Source: Deltaproteobacteria bacterium (GTDB taxonomy: Bacteria > Desulfobacterota > DSM-4660 > Desulfatiglandales > Desulfatiglandaceae). Taken from it: a stretch of DNA of 15,746 bases. This document shows positions 1 to 6,489 of this stretch, piece by piece. Under the pieces are notes generated by a model that saw nothing but the letters and a program-made list of their open reading frames with translations, had not been told where the DNA came from and made no database searches. The number at the start of each line of letters is the position of its first letter. Position 1 is the stretch's first letter. The position numbers and the translations under genes were made by a program. Location: NCBI GenBank assembly GCA_011051075.1, contig DREN01000305.1:1-15746 (forward strand), in the 5' to 3' direction.

Positions 1-184
1 GCTCCCTGATGGCCTCATTTCTCAGGTCGTTGGTTATTCCGATCAGTCTCCGTGCGGCGCTCTTCAGGTCATCTGAGAGGAGACTGTCGCGAAGACGGGG
101 CGCGGTCAGGGTGAGGACCAGTCCGATCAGCAGAACCACAACGATGAGTTCAATAAGCGTATACCCCCTCTTGTCACGGAACAT
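1..184 (-). CDS. gspH: Type II secretion pseudopilin, probably GspH (3' end outside window)
   Basis: Only the first 61 codons are in the window. The reading starts with a short basic leader (MFRDKRG), then Y-T-L-I-E and a hydrophobic stretch to about residue 27, which is a type III (prepilin) signal. Peptidase cleavage would fall between Gly7 and Tyr8, and Glu12 is the conserved Glu at mature position 5. The ATG at 184-182 is preceded by AGGAG about 6 bases upstream, which fixes the start. The gene lies downstream of gspG on the same strand, where gspH sits in the standard F-G-H-I-J-K order, and I infer GspH mainly from this. GspI or another minor pseudopilin is possible because the distinguishing C-terminal part is missing. 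The product would be an inner-membrane minor pseudopilin at the tip of the secretion pseudopilus. Confidence 0.75.
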   Translation of the reverse strand, partial: MFRDKRGYTLIELIVVVLLIGLVLTLTAPRLRDSLLSDDLKSAARRLIGITNDLRNEAIRE

Positions 185-252
185 AAACGCTCCTGGTCCA
201 TTGGGACGCGGGCGAGTGGTTAAAACGAGTCGTGACCCTGCTTATCCCCCCC

Positions 253-277
253 ACGCGCAGCGCGTAACCCGCAACCC
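253..277. repeat. GC-rich palindrome and two tandem heptamers against the gspG stop
   Basis: Two tandem heptamers, GTAACCC (264-270) and GCAACCC (271-277), end exactly at the gspG stop codon (278-280, read on the minus strand). They directly follow the near-perfect palindrome ACGCGC-A-GCGCGT at 253-265. The 93-base gap between gspG and gspH holds nothing else I recognise apart from the gspH ribosome binding site. It may be a remnant of a dispersed short intergenic repeat; only the sequence itself is certain. Confidence 0.35.
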
Positions 278-721
278 CTATTCCAGTTCCCAGCTGTTGA
301 TATCCTGGTTCTTTCCCTCCCCGCCCGACTCGCCGTCAGCCCCGTATGACATGAGGTCGTAATCACCATGAACACCAGGGCTCAGATATATGAATTCGTT
401 GCCCCACGGGTCCTTGGGGACCTTCCCCTTCTCAAGGTAGCCCCCCTCACGCCAGGCCCTGGGGAGTTCTCCAACTGTGGGGAGCTCCACAAGGGCCTGA
501 AGGCCCTGCTCGGTGGTGGGATACCCCCCGTTATCTAACTTGTACAGCCTCAGGGCGGTCTCAATGCTCTCCATCTGTATCCTGGCCTTCATCTGTCTGG
601 CCTCTTCAGGCCGCCCCATGATTCTCGGGATGATAAGCCCTGCCAGTATCCCTAAGATAACAATGACCACCATGAGTTCTATCAGTGTAAAACCACTGTT
701 ATTCCATCTTCGTCTATACAT
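278..721 (-). CDS. gspG: Type II secretion major pseudopilin GspG
   Basis: This 147-residue protein is the major subunit of the periplasmic pseudopilus of the type II secretion machine. The N-terminus MYRRRWNNSG followed by FTLIELMVVIVILGILAG is a prepilin signal with cleavage between Gly10 and Phe11 and the assembly Glu at residue 15. The body contains the GspG signature pieces DNGGYPTTEQGLQAL and KDPWGNEFIYLSPG. It ends in a Gly/Asp-rich loop (DLMSYGADGESGGEG) like the calcium-binding loop of GspG proteins. I chose the ATG at 721 over an upstream in-frame start at 823 because GGAGG lies about 8 bases before it and the leader length is then normal. The length is typical of the family. It follows gspF after 154 bases, a wide gap for this operon. 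Confidence 0.95.
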   Translation of the reverse strand: MYRRRWNNSGFTLIELMVVIVILGILAGLIIPRIMGRPEEARQMKARIQMESIETALRLYKLDNGGYPTTEQGLQALVELPTVGELPRAWREGGYLEKGKVPKDPWGNEFIYLSPGVHGDYDLMSYGADGESGGEGKNQDINSWELE

Positions 722-828
722 CTTGCGGTCCTCCAGAACCCTGTTGCTCAAGTTCGGAATATTCCATTCTATCCGATAGCCTTGCGTTTCTGCATACTGA
801 TATGGCGCGAATAGTCTCGCCATCCCCC

Positions 829-857
829 ATCATTCCATAAAACAAATGACAGATCAA
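829..857 (-). promoter_or_regulatory. Weak sigma-70-like promoter candidate before gspG
   Basis: On the minus strand, TTGATC (857-852) and AATGAT (834-829) are separated by 17 bases, four of six matches to consensus in each box. It would start transcription about 100 bases upstream of gspG, in the unusually wide gspF-gspG gap. It could supply gspG and gspH independently of the interrupted gspF. The match is weak and could be chance. Confidence 0.22.
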
Positions 858-875
858 AACATTAATGTAAAGCCC

Positions 876-2102
876 TCACCTGATCATCTGGTTCATCTCG
901 AAGATGGGAAGGAGGATGGAGATCACTATGAAACCAACGGTCAGGCCCATGAACAGGATCATTACCGGCTCCAGCAAGGAGGTTATGGCAAGGACCTGAG
1001 ATTCCACCTCACCTTCATAAATCTCGGCGATCTTGTTGAGCATGGCCTCGATCTCTCCGCTCTGTTCTCCTGCCGAGATCATCTGTATTGCGAGGGGGGG
1101 GAACCATTTGCTGCGGGAAAGAGAGGCGGAAAGGGCCTTGCCCGACCGGATGTCGGCCATGGACGTGTCAATAGCCTGGGCCATAAGGGTGTTGCTGACA
1201 ATATTTTTGACGATCCCGAGGGCAGTGAGGAGGGGGACACCGTTTTGAAGCAGGCTGCCCAGGGTCCTTGAAAACCGCGCCATTGCCGTTCTTGTGTTGA
1301 TGGGGCCCACCACGGGCATGACGAGCTTGAACCTGTCCCATATATGCCTCCCCTTCGGGGTCCTGATCAGCCTCCTCATGACCAGGGCCCCGAAGCCCAG
1401 TCCTCCCAGAACGAGCCACCAGAAGGACTTGAGAAAACCGCTTGTCCCTATGAGTATGAGTGTCGGAAGAGGCAGCACCTGGTGCATTTCATCGAAGATT
1501 TTTGTGATGTTTGGCACGATGAAGGTTATGAGAAAAAAGAGTACCAGGGCGCCGATCAGGAGCATGAAAAGGGGGTAGATAAGGGCCGCCTTTAGGCGAC
1601 CCCTCAGGGCCTGCTGGTGTTCGGTCAGTTCGGAGAGGCGATACAGGACCAGGTCAAGGGAGCCTGATTCCTCTCCGGCCCTCACCATGTTCACGTAGAT
1701 CTGCGAGAAGACCTTTGGGTGCTTTGCCAGCGAAGACGCCAGGCTGTTACCCTCATTCACCGATTCCTTTATCTGGGCCAAAATCTTCTTCAAGAGGGGA
1801 TTGGGAACCTGGGATATCATGGCATCCAGGGAGGCCACCAGGGTGATCCCGGCCCCTAATAGGATAGCCAACTGGCGGGTGGCAACGGCAAGCTCGGCAG
1901 GCCTGACCCGTTTGAAGAGGGTAGAGATCGGGGGGCGGTCCTGGGCTGCCTGTTCAGGAGAGTATCAGCTCTCTTTCAGCTCTACAGGAAAGTCCCCCGA
2001 TCCCCTAAGCTTCTGCCTTGCCGCCATGGGACTTTCAGCATCAACGATCCCGTTTTTGCTTTTTCCTGCCCTGTCCAGGGCCCTGTACTCATAGACGGGC
2101 AT
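876..2102 (-). pseudogene. gspF: gspF, type II secretion inner-membrane protein, interrupted by in-frame TGA
   Basis: The frame from the ATG at 2102 to the TGA stop at 876 is 408 sense-length codons, the usual size of GspF, and reads as GspF throughout except for one internal TGA. The N-terminal piece (MPVYEYRALDRAGKSKNG...) is the classic GspF start and stops at codon 46 (1967-1965). The rest continues in the same frame: a linker, then FKRVRPAELAVATRQL (first cytoplasmic helical domain), membrane spans near residues 172-195, about 225-245 and near the C-terminus, and two repeated cytoplasmic GspF domains. No ATG or GTG lies between the TGA and a TTG at 1871, so restart would remove 77 residues. 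No Shine-Dalgarno is visible before the ATG, but an in-frame TAA just upstream rules out a longer start. GspF normally anchors the GspE ATPase and the pseudopilus assembly platform. Possible explanations are a recent nonsense mutation, readthrough or a sequence error. Confidence 0.8.
1965..1967 (-). other. In-frame TGA at codon 46 of gspF
   Basis: The minus-strand codons around it read GAG AGC TGA TAC TCT CCT, between the N-terminal GspF segment and its first cytoplasmic helical domain. The region is a poorly conserved linker in the family. The reading frame is identical on both sides, so this is a single-codon interruption and not a frameshift. Confidence 0.85.
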
Positions 2103-2132
2103 GGTGTGTGATTGGGGATTTAGTCCTGGAAG

Positions 2133-2146
2133 TCTTCATATGAAGA
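2133..2146. repeat. 14-bp perfect palindrome, possible operator
   Basis: The sequence TCTTCATATGAAGA is a perfect inverted repeat without spacer, 31 bases upstream of the gspF start codon. Its size and position suit a dimeric regulator, but no regulator gene is linked to it here and it could be chance. Confidence 0.3.
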
Positions 2147-2335
2147 TCAATGGGGTTACAGGGTTGCAGGGATTCGGTGTTTATGAGCAATTCTAACCTG
2201 GTTCTCCCTTTCCACGGGAAAGCCTCAACCCATGAAGGCTTGAAGATCATGTTATCAAGGCCCGGCCACCGTGTCAACCGTGGGCCTCCAGCGGGAAATC
2301 CCCATGAGCGGGGAGGAGATTGGCGAACAAAAGAC

Positions 2336-2364
2336 TTGAGCATAAGGCAAGAGGCTGATATTGT
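2336..2364 (+). promoter_or_regulatory. Sigma-70-like promoter candidate for nadB
   Basis: TTGAGC (2336-2341) and TATTGT (2359-2364) are separated by 17 bases, four of six matches in each box, on the strand of nadB and about 150 bases upstream of its start codon. It is the best pair I can find in this gap, but weak. The octamer repeat would lie in the transcribed leader. Confidence 0.28.
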
Positions 2365-2444
2365 GACAGAGGTTCAATGGTCCAGGATTCGCCGGGTTGC
2401 TTCCTGACCTGGTACCTATGGGGTCAGAATGATACGTTTTAACC

Positions 2445-2471
2445 CTTAGCGCCTTAGCGTCTTTGCGCGAG
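2445..2471 (+). repeat. Three tandem octamers of a CTTWGCGY repeat
   Basis: CTTAGCGC (2445-2452), CTTAGCGT (2453-2460) and CTTTGCGC (2461-2468) follow each other, then GAG. A shorter copy in the opposite orientation (two octamers and the same GAG end) lies at 10499-10517, so this is a family of dispersed intergenic repeats within the window. Similar CTTTGCG-type repeats are, to my knowledge, widespread in intergenic DNA of environmental bacteria. This copy ends 40 bases before the nadB start codon. Confidence 0.55.
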
Positions 2472-2510
2472 ACCTTTTCGGTTCAAGGGTTGTTTTTCTG
2501 GGGAGTTAAC

Positions 2511-4124
2511 ATGGAAATAATATCGGATTATCTGGTTATAGGCAGCGGCATAGCCGGGCTGAGCTTTGCCCTGGAGGCAGCGAAGATGGGGACTGTGGCC
2601 GTGGTAACCAAAAAGGAAAAGGCCGAAGGGTCCACCAACTACGCCCAGGGCGGTATCGCATCGGTATTTGATCAGGAGGACAGCTTTGACCTTCACATAG
2701 AGGACACCCTGAAATCGGGTGACGGTCTCTGCCATGAGGATATTGTGAGGCTTGTGGTGGAAGAGGGCCCTGAAAGGATCAGGGAGCTCATTAACATGGG
2801 GGTCTCGTTTTCACACCAGGAAGATGATGGGGACGCCCTTGATCTGGGTAGGGAAGGGGGGCACTCCAAACGCCGGATTGTTCACACCAAGGACCGCACG
2901 GGGAGGGAGGTGGAGCGTATCCTCCTGGACCGGGCCGAGGAGAACAGGAATATCCGTATATATGAAAATCATATGGCCATAGACCTCATAACCAAGTCCA
3001 AACTTATACGTCGAGGCATAGTTGCCTCTGAGACAAGTGAGACCTGCTGGGGGGCCTATGTACTTGATGTTGAGCAGGGGGAGATAATCACCTTTCTGGC
3101 CAGGGTTACGGTCCTGTCATCGGGGGGGGCCGGAAAGGTCTACCGTTATACCAGCAACCCCGATATCGCTACGGGAGACGGGGTGGCCATAGGATACCGG
3201 GCCGGTGCAAAGGTGGCCAATATGGAGTTCGTGCAGTTTCATCCCACATGTCTCTATCACCCCATGGCAAAGAGCTTTCTGATCTCAGAGGCGGTCAGGG
3301 GGGAGGGGGGCGTGCTCATAGACAGACACGGAAACCGGTTCATGGAGAAGTATCATCCCCTCAAGGACCTGGCGTTTCGGGATATCGTGGCCAGGTCCAT
3401 CGATATGGAGCTGAAGAAAAGCGGGGACGAGTGTGTCTACCTGGATATCAGCCACAGGGACCCGGAGTTCATAACCGACAGGTTCCCCCATATTTATGAG
3501 ACCTGCCTGAAATTTCAGATCGACATGACCAGGGAGCCCATTCCAGTGGTCCCTGCCGCCCACTATATGTGCGGCGGGCTCCTCACCGATGAGAACGGAA
3601 AAACAAATCTGCGCAACCTTTATGCCATCGGAGAGGTGGCCTGCACCGGCCTGCACGGGGCAAACCGACTGGCCAGCAATTCACTCCTTGAGGCCCTCGT
3701 CTTTGCGAGACGGGCCGCCCTGAGATCAGCAGCCGAGATGGAGGGCTCTCTGGACCAAGCCCTCCCCAAGGCCCCCCAGTGGGACCCGGGCAGTGCCACA
3801 GACAGTGAGGAGATGGTGGTGGTTTCACATAACTGGGATGAGATCAGGAGCTTTATGTGGAACTATGTGGGGATCGTAAGGACGAACAAACGCCTGGCCC
3901 GGGCAAAGACCAGAATAGGGATAATACAGGCAGAGATAAAGGAGTATTACTGGGATTTCCTGGTAACCCTGGACCTTCTTGAACTGCGGAACATCGCCCT
4001 GGTAGCGGAGTTGATCATCACGAGCGCCTCACTGAGGAAGGAGAGCCGGGGACTGCATTTTAACCTGGATTACCCGTCTCAGGACAACGTGCACTGGCGG
4101 CAGGATACGGTTTTGTGGATCTAA
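2511..4124 (+). CDS. nadB: L-aspartate oxidase (NAD biosynthesis)
   Basis: This 537-residue FAD enzyme oxidises L-aspartate to iminoaspartate, the first step of bacterial de novo NAD synthesis; in anaerobes fumarate is the likely electron acceptor. The N-terminal dinucleotide fold carries GSGIAG at residues 11-16. The family motifs STNYAQGGIA (41-50), REGGHSKRRIVH (114-125) and ANRLASNSLLEAL (384-396) are all present. His244, Arg290, His351 and Arg386 fall at the positions I recall for the E. coli active site. The helical C-terminal domain has the usual arginine-rich RTNKRLARAKTR segment. I chose the ATG at 2511 because GGGGAG precedes it by five bases and the fold begins at once; an upstream TTG at 2463 lies partly in repeat DNA. 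No nadA or nadC adjoins it. The stop overlaps the end of the convergent small membrane protein gene. Confidence 0.95.
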   Translation: MEIISDYLVIGSGIAGLSFALEAAKMGTVAVVTKKEKAEGSTNYAQGGIASVFDQEDSFDLHIEDTLKSGDGLCHEDIVRLVVEEGPERIRELINMGVSFSHQEDDGDALDLGREGGHSKRRIVHTKDRTGREVERILLDRAEENRNIRIYENHMAIDLITKSKLIRRGIVASETSETCWGAYVLDVEQGEIITFLARVTVLSSGGAGKVYRYTSNPDIATGDGVAIGYRAGAKVANMEFVQFHPTCLYHPMAKSFLISEAVRGEGGVLIDRHGNRFMEKYHPLKDLAFRDIVARSIDMELKKSGDECVYLDISHRDPEFITDRFPHIYETCLKFQIDMTREPIPVVPAAHYMCGGLLTDENGKTNLRNLYAIGEVACTGLHGANRLASNSLLEALVFARRAALRSAAEMEGSLDQALPKAPQWDPGSATDSEEMVVVSHNWDEIRSFMWNYVGIVRTNKRLARAKTRIGIIQAEIKEYYWDFLVTLDLLELRNIALVAELIITSASLRKESRGLHFNLDYPSQDNVHWRQDTVLWI

Positions 4125-4279
4125 AAATGCCTCTCCCTCATAAACCCCATGGCCTGCAGGCCTGTCTTTATCAGTGTGAAGACCAGGCCTGCGCCTATGA
4201 TACCCAGGGCAATATAGAGGAGTCCGAAGAATATCAGGTATTCGATGTTCCACTGCCATTCAAAGGAAAAGGGTGTCAT
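4121..4279 (-). CDS. Small single-span membrane protein, last gene of the qrc cluster
   Basis: This 52-residue gene starts with the ATG at 4279 and ends with TAG at 4121. The N-terminus (MTPFSFEWQWNIEYL) is rich in aromatic residues. A hydrophobic span covers about residues 14-36 (LIFFGLLYIALGIIGAGLVF within it), and a basic tail follows (KTGLQAMGFMRERHF), suggesting one membrane helix with its C-terminus in the cytoplasm. It begins only 12 bases after the qrcD stop, and a GAGAGA-type ribosome binding site sits between the two genes. I infer that it is translated with the complex and may be an accessory or stabilising subunit; I know no named family for it. It overlaps the nadB stop by four bases on the opposite strand. 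Inside it, GGCCTGCAGGCC (4151-4162) followed by TGTCTTT might act as a weak nadB terminator. Confidence 0.75.
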   Translation of the reverse strand: MTPFSFEWQWNIEYLIFFGLLYIALGIIGAGLVFTLIKTGLQAMGFMRERHF

Positions 4280-4291
4280 TTTATATCTCTC

Positions 4292-5530
4292 TTATTCTGT
4301 AATGGGGTTTAACTCCCTTTCTTTGGGAAATACCGGGAGATACCTGTAGGCCGCTGAAAAGAGCAGGAATCCGTAACCCACCACGGCCAATCCGATCCCC
4401 CATTCCTGCCATGTCGGCAGGTAGCTCCAGAACCTGTCAAAGGGCATCACGGGTATGGCCAGGGTAACGATTATAAAGAGGAAACGGTTAAGAACGATTC
4501 CCGTGCAGTTCAGAAGGCAGGCTATGATAAGCCAGGCCTGATTCTGCCTCGCCTTAGGGACCATCAGTATGATGGCGGGGAGTATGCCGCAGAATATCAT
4601 CTCAGCCACCACCATCCAGACGCCGTAAGGCCCCTCCCTGAAAAAGCTCTCAAAGGTAAGGCCCGACCTGGGGACGACCCCGTACATCCAGCCAAGATAA
4701 TCCGCTATTTTCAGGACAATATACAGTGAGAGAAGCCATGCGGAAATCTTTGCAAGGAGCTGAATGGCGCTGTCAGGTACGAGCTTCTTACGGGTGAAGA
4801 ACTCGGTGAGCTTGGTGCACAGGATGGTAAAACAGGGGCCGCATGCAATGGCGGAGAGGACAAAGAGGAAGAAGGTCCAGGGCCAGATATAGAAGCCTTC
4901 CCTGGCCGCAAAGGGCCTCGCGTACATGACCCCGAACATCCCGCCCAGGGATCCCTGGTGAAAGAAGGAGAGAAAGGTTCCGGTTGCGGCAAAAACGGCC
5001 ATTATTTCGTGGAGGTTGTGCCCGAAGAGCCTGAGCTCTTTTATCTCTTCCAACTTTCTGTTTTCAAGGATGATCGGTATGAATTCAATGGCCAGGACCA
5101 TGAGATAGCAGGTGATGCAGAAGGACACCTCCACCAGCATGGAGTGGATATTGGCGTGCCAGAAGATAAACCACCCCCTGATGGGCTGGCCTATGTCTAT
5201 CCCCAGCATGGCCATGGCCCCTGAATAACAGATGAAACCGATGATAACCGCGGTGTTGATGATGTTCTTAAGCTCTTTTTTGCCCATGATATAGGTGAGG
5301 AATCCTGTAAAGAACGCACCGGCCCCCAGGGCGATTACCGCCAGGTCAAACACGATCCAGAGGGCAAAGGCAAAGATGTTGCTCATGTTCGTCTGGTTCA
5401 ATCCCTTCCACAGGCACAGGAAGGCCGACAGACCGCCCCATGCCAGGAGGGCCAACCACGGCAGGGTCCAGAAAAAAAAGGCCCATGTGGAACATCTCTT
5501 AACTCCATGCGGTAATAATGGCGAATCCAT
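4292..5530 (-). CDS. qrcD: NrfD-family integral membrane quinone subunit, QrcD-like
   Basis: This 412-residue polytopic protein has about ten hydrophobic spans and belongs to the NrfD/PsrC/ActC family, which binds menaquinone on the periplasmic side. Features seen include AFFFWTLPWLALLAW in the first span, GIDIGQPIRGWFIFWHANIHSM in the third to fourth region, GHNLHEIMAVFAATGTFLSF and FHQGSLGGMFG, the last two typical of this family. The ATG at 5530 has AGGAGG seven bases upstream. It follows the ferredoxin gene by 54 bases and precedes the small membrane protein. In the Qrc complex this subunit is where menaquinone is reduced, without a cofactor of its own. The assignment to Qrc and not to polysulfide reductase or alternative complex III rests on the gene order: cytochrome first, separate ferredoxin and a single NrfD. 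Confidence 0.85.
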   Translation of the reverse strand: MDSPLLPHGVKRCSTWAFFFWTLPWLALLAWGGLSAFLCLWKGLNQTNMSNIFAFALWIVFDLAVIALGAGAFFTGFLTYIMGKKELKNIINTAVIIGFICYSGAMAMLGIDIGQPIRGWFIFWHANIHSMLVEVSFCITCYLMVLAIEFIPIILENRKLEEIKELRLFGHNLHEIMAVFAATGTFLSFFHQGSLGGMFGVMYARPFAAREGFYIWPWTFFLFVLSAIACGPCFTILCTKLTEFFTRKKLVPDSAIQLLAKISAWLLSLYIVLKIADYLGWMYGVVPRSGLTFESFFREGPYGVWMVVAEMIFCGILPAIILMVPKARQNQAWLIIACLLNCTGIVLNRFLFIIVTLAIPVMPFDRFWSYLPTWQEWGIGLAVVGYGFLLFSAAYRYLPVFPKERELNPITE

Positions 5531-5584
5531 TACTCGTCCTCCTGAAATCAGTAATCTGACAGTATATGCTCTTAATTGCCGGTC

Positions 5585-6415
5585 TTAAAATTCGTCCCGT
5601 CCCGGTTTTGTGGACCATTCCTCCTCGGCCCATGTCTGATTGACCACGGGGGTATATTCCCCGGGCAAGAAGTTGTCGGCTAATTTCCTGACCCAGTCCC
5701 TGCTGGAGTGGTAGTAGACCTTGGGTTCGGTACCGATCCGCTCCAACAGTCTGAAAGTAAAGGGATGTTTGATGAGCCTTGCGACTTCGTGGTCCGGGTT
5801 GTTCAGATCCCCAAAGGTGATGGCCTGGGCTGGGCAGGCCTCTGTGCACGCGGTAATATACTCGTCCTCCTCTATTTCCCGCCTGTCTTCGGCATAGGCA
5901 ACTGTTTTCGCGCGCATAAATCGGTGATGGCAAAAGGTGCATTTTTCCACAACGCCCCTCATACGGGGGGATACCTCTGGGGTCAGATACCGGTCAAGGC
6001 CCTTTTTCTTTGGGAAGTAGGCGTCCCACCAGTTGAAGTAGCGCGCGCCGTAGGGACAGGCTGCCTGGCAGTACCTGCACCCTATGCACCTGGTGTATAT
6101 CTGGCTTACGATTCCGGTGTTGAAATCGAGCTTGGTGGCGGTTGCAACACACACGGAAACACACGGGGGATGATGGTCGCAGTGCATGCACGGTCTGGGA
6201 ATATAACTTATCTCTGTGTGGGGGAAAGGTTTTCCATTGGAGATCTTATAGAGGCGCATCCAGGTTATGGTACGCTCCTTGTCCGACTGGTCCGCCCGAA
6301 CAGAGACGTTGTTTTCCGCCGCACAGGCGACCATGCATGTGCCGCAACCAGTGCATTTGTCAATATCGATGACCATGCCATACTTATGCTTCCCGTGGTC
6401 ATTTTCTTTTTTCAT
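5585..6415 (-). CDS. qrcC: Four-cluster [4Fe-4S] ferredoxin subunit, QrcC-like
   Basis: This 276-residue electron-transfer protein has sixteen cysteines arranged for four cubane clusters: Cys21/24/27/31, Cys76/79/85/89, Cys110/113/116/120 and Cys159/162/190/194. This is the DMSO-reductase-type beta subunit pattern (PsrB, NrfC, HmcB). There is no signal peptide, so in this architecture it would be carried across the membrane with a twin-arginine partner, here QrcB. Its clusters would pass electrons between the QrcA/QrcB module and QrcD. The ATG at 6415 is preceded by AGAGG at a normal distance. A 74-base gap with a heptamer repeat separates it from qrcB, wider than the other joints in the cluster. 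Confidence 0.88.
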   Translation of the reverse strand: MKKENDHGKHKYGMVIDIDKCTGCGTCMVACAAENNVSVRADQSDKERTITWMRLYKISNGKPFPHTEISYIPRPCMHCDHHPPCVSVCVATATKLDFNTGIVSQIYTRCIGCRYCQAACPYGARYFNWWDAYFPKKKGLDRYLTPEVSPRMRGVVEKCTFCHHRFMRAKTVAYAEDRREIEEDEYITACTEACPAQAITFGDLNNPDHEVARLIKHPFTFRLLERIGTEPKVYYHSSRDWVRKLADNFLPGEYTPVVNQTWAEEEWSTKPGRDEF

Positions 6416-6452
6416 GAGTTACCTCTTTATCTGTTTCTGCCCACTCCTATCT

Positions 6453-6487
6453 CATCCACCATCCAGTATCCAGTATCCAGCATTCAG
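6453..6487. repeat. Five tandem heptamers between qrcB and qrcC
   Basis: On the plus strand the units are CATCCAC, CATCCAG, TATCCAG, TATCCAG and CATTCAG, which fit YATYCAS. On the transcribed strand the unit is CTGGATA. The array starts two bases after the qrcB stop (6490-6492) and sits inside the operon. I believe similar CTGGATA/CTGGATG arrays occur between genes of other anaerobes, but this is from memory. Confidence 0.6.
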
Positions 6488-6489
6488 CA

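Larger units (their letters stand above)
2103..2510. other. Divergent intergenic region between gspF and nadB, no gene seen
   Basis: About 400 bases lie between the two divergent genes. I find no convincing reading frame; the open frames here lack family features and good ribosome binding sites. It contains a 14-bp perfect palindrome (2133-2146), a tight hairpin CTTTCC-ACG-GGAAAG (2208-2222), a GC-rich imperfect stem around 2261-2288, a weak plus-strand promoter candidate (2336-2364) and tandem octamers just before nadB (2445-2471). No gspE remains upstream of gspF, although gspE commonly precedes it. Confidence 0.6.

Noticed and set aside
1965..2000. Selenocysteine reading of the gspF TGA
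   Set aside because: The linker has no conserved cysteine in GspF, and the only nearby stem (UCCUG/CAGGA) has a loop starting AA, which does not fit the bacterial SECIS rule.
2089..2343. 84-codon minus-strand open frame upstream of gspF
   Set aside because: No ribosome binding site, low-complexity composition, and it overlaps the secure gspF start in another frame.
6453..6487. CRISPR array
   Set aside because: The units are seven bases with no spacers.
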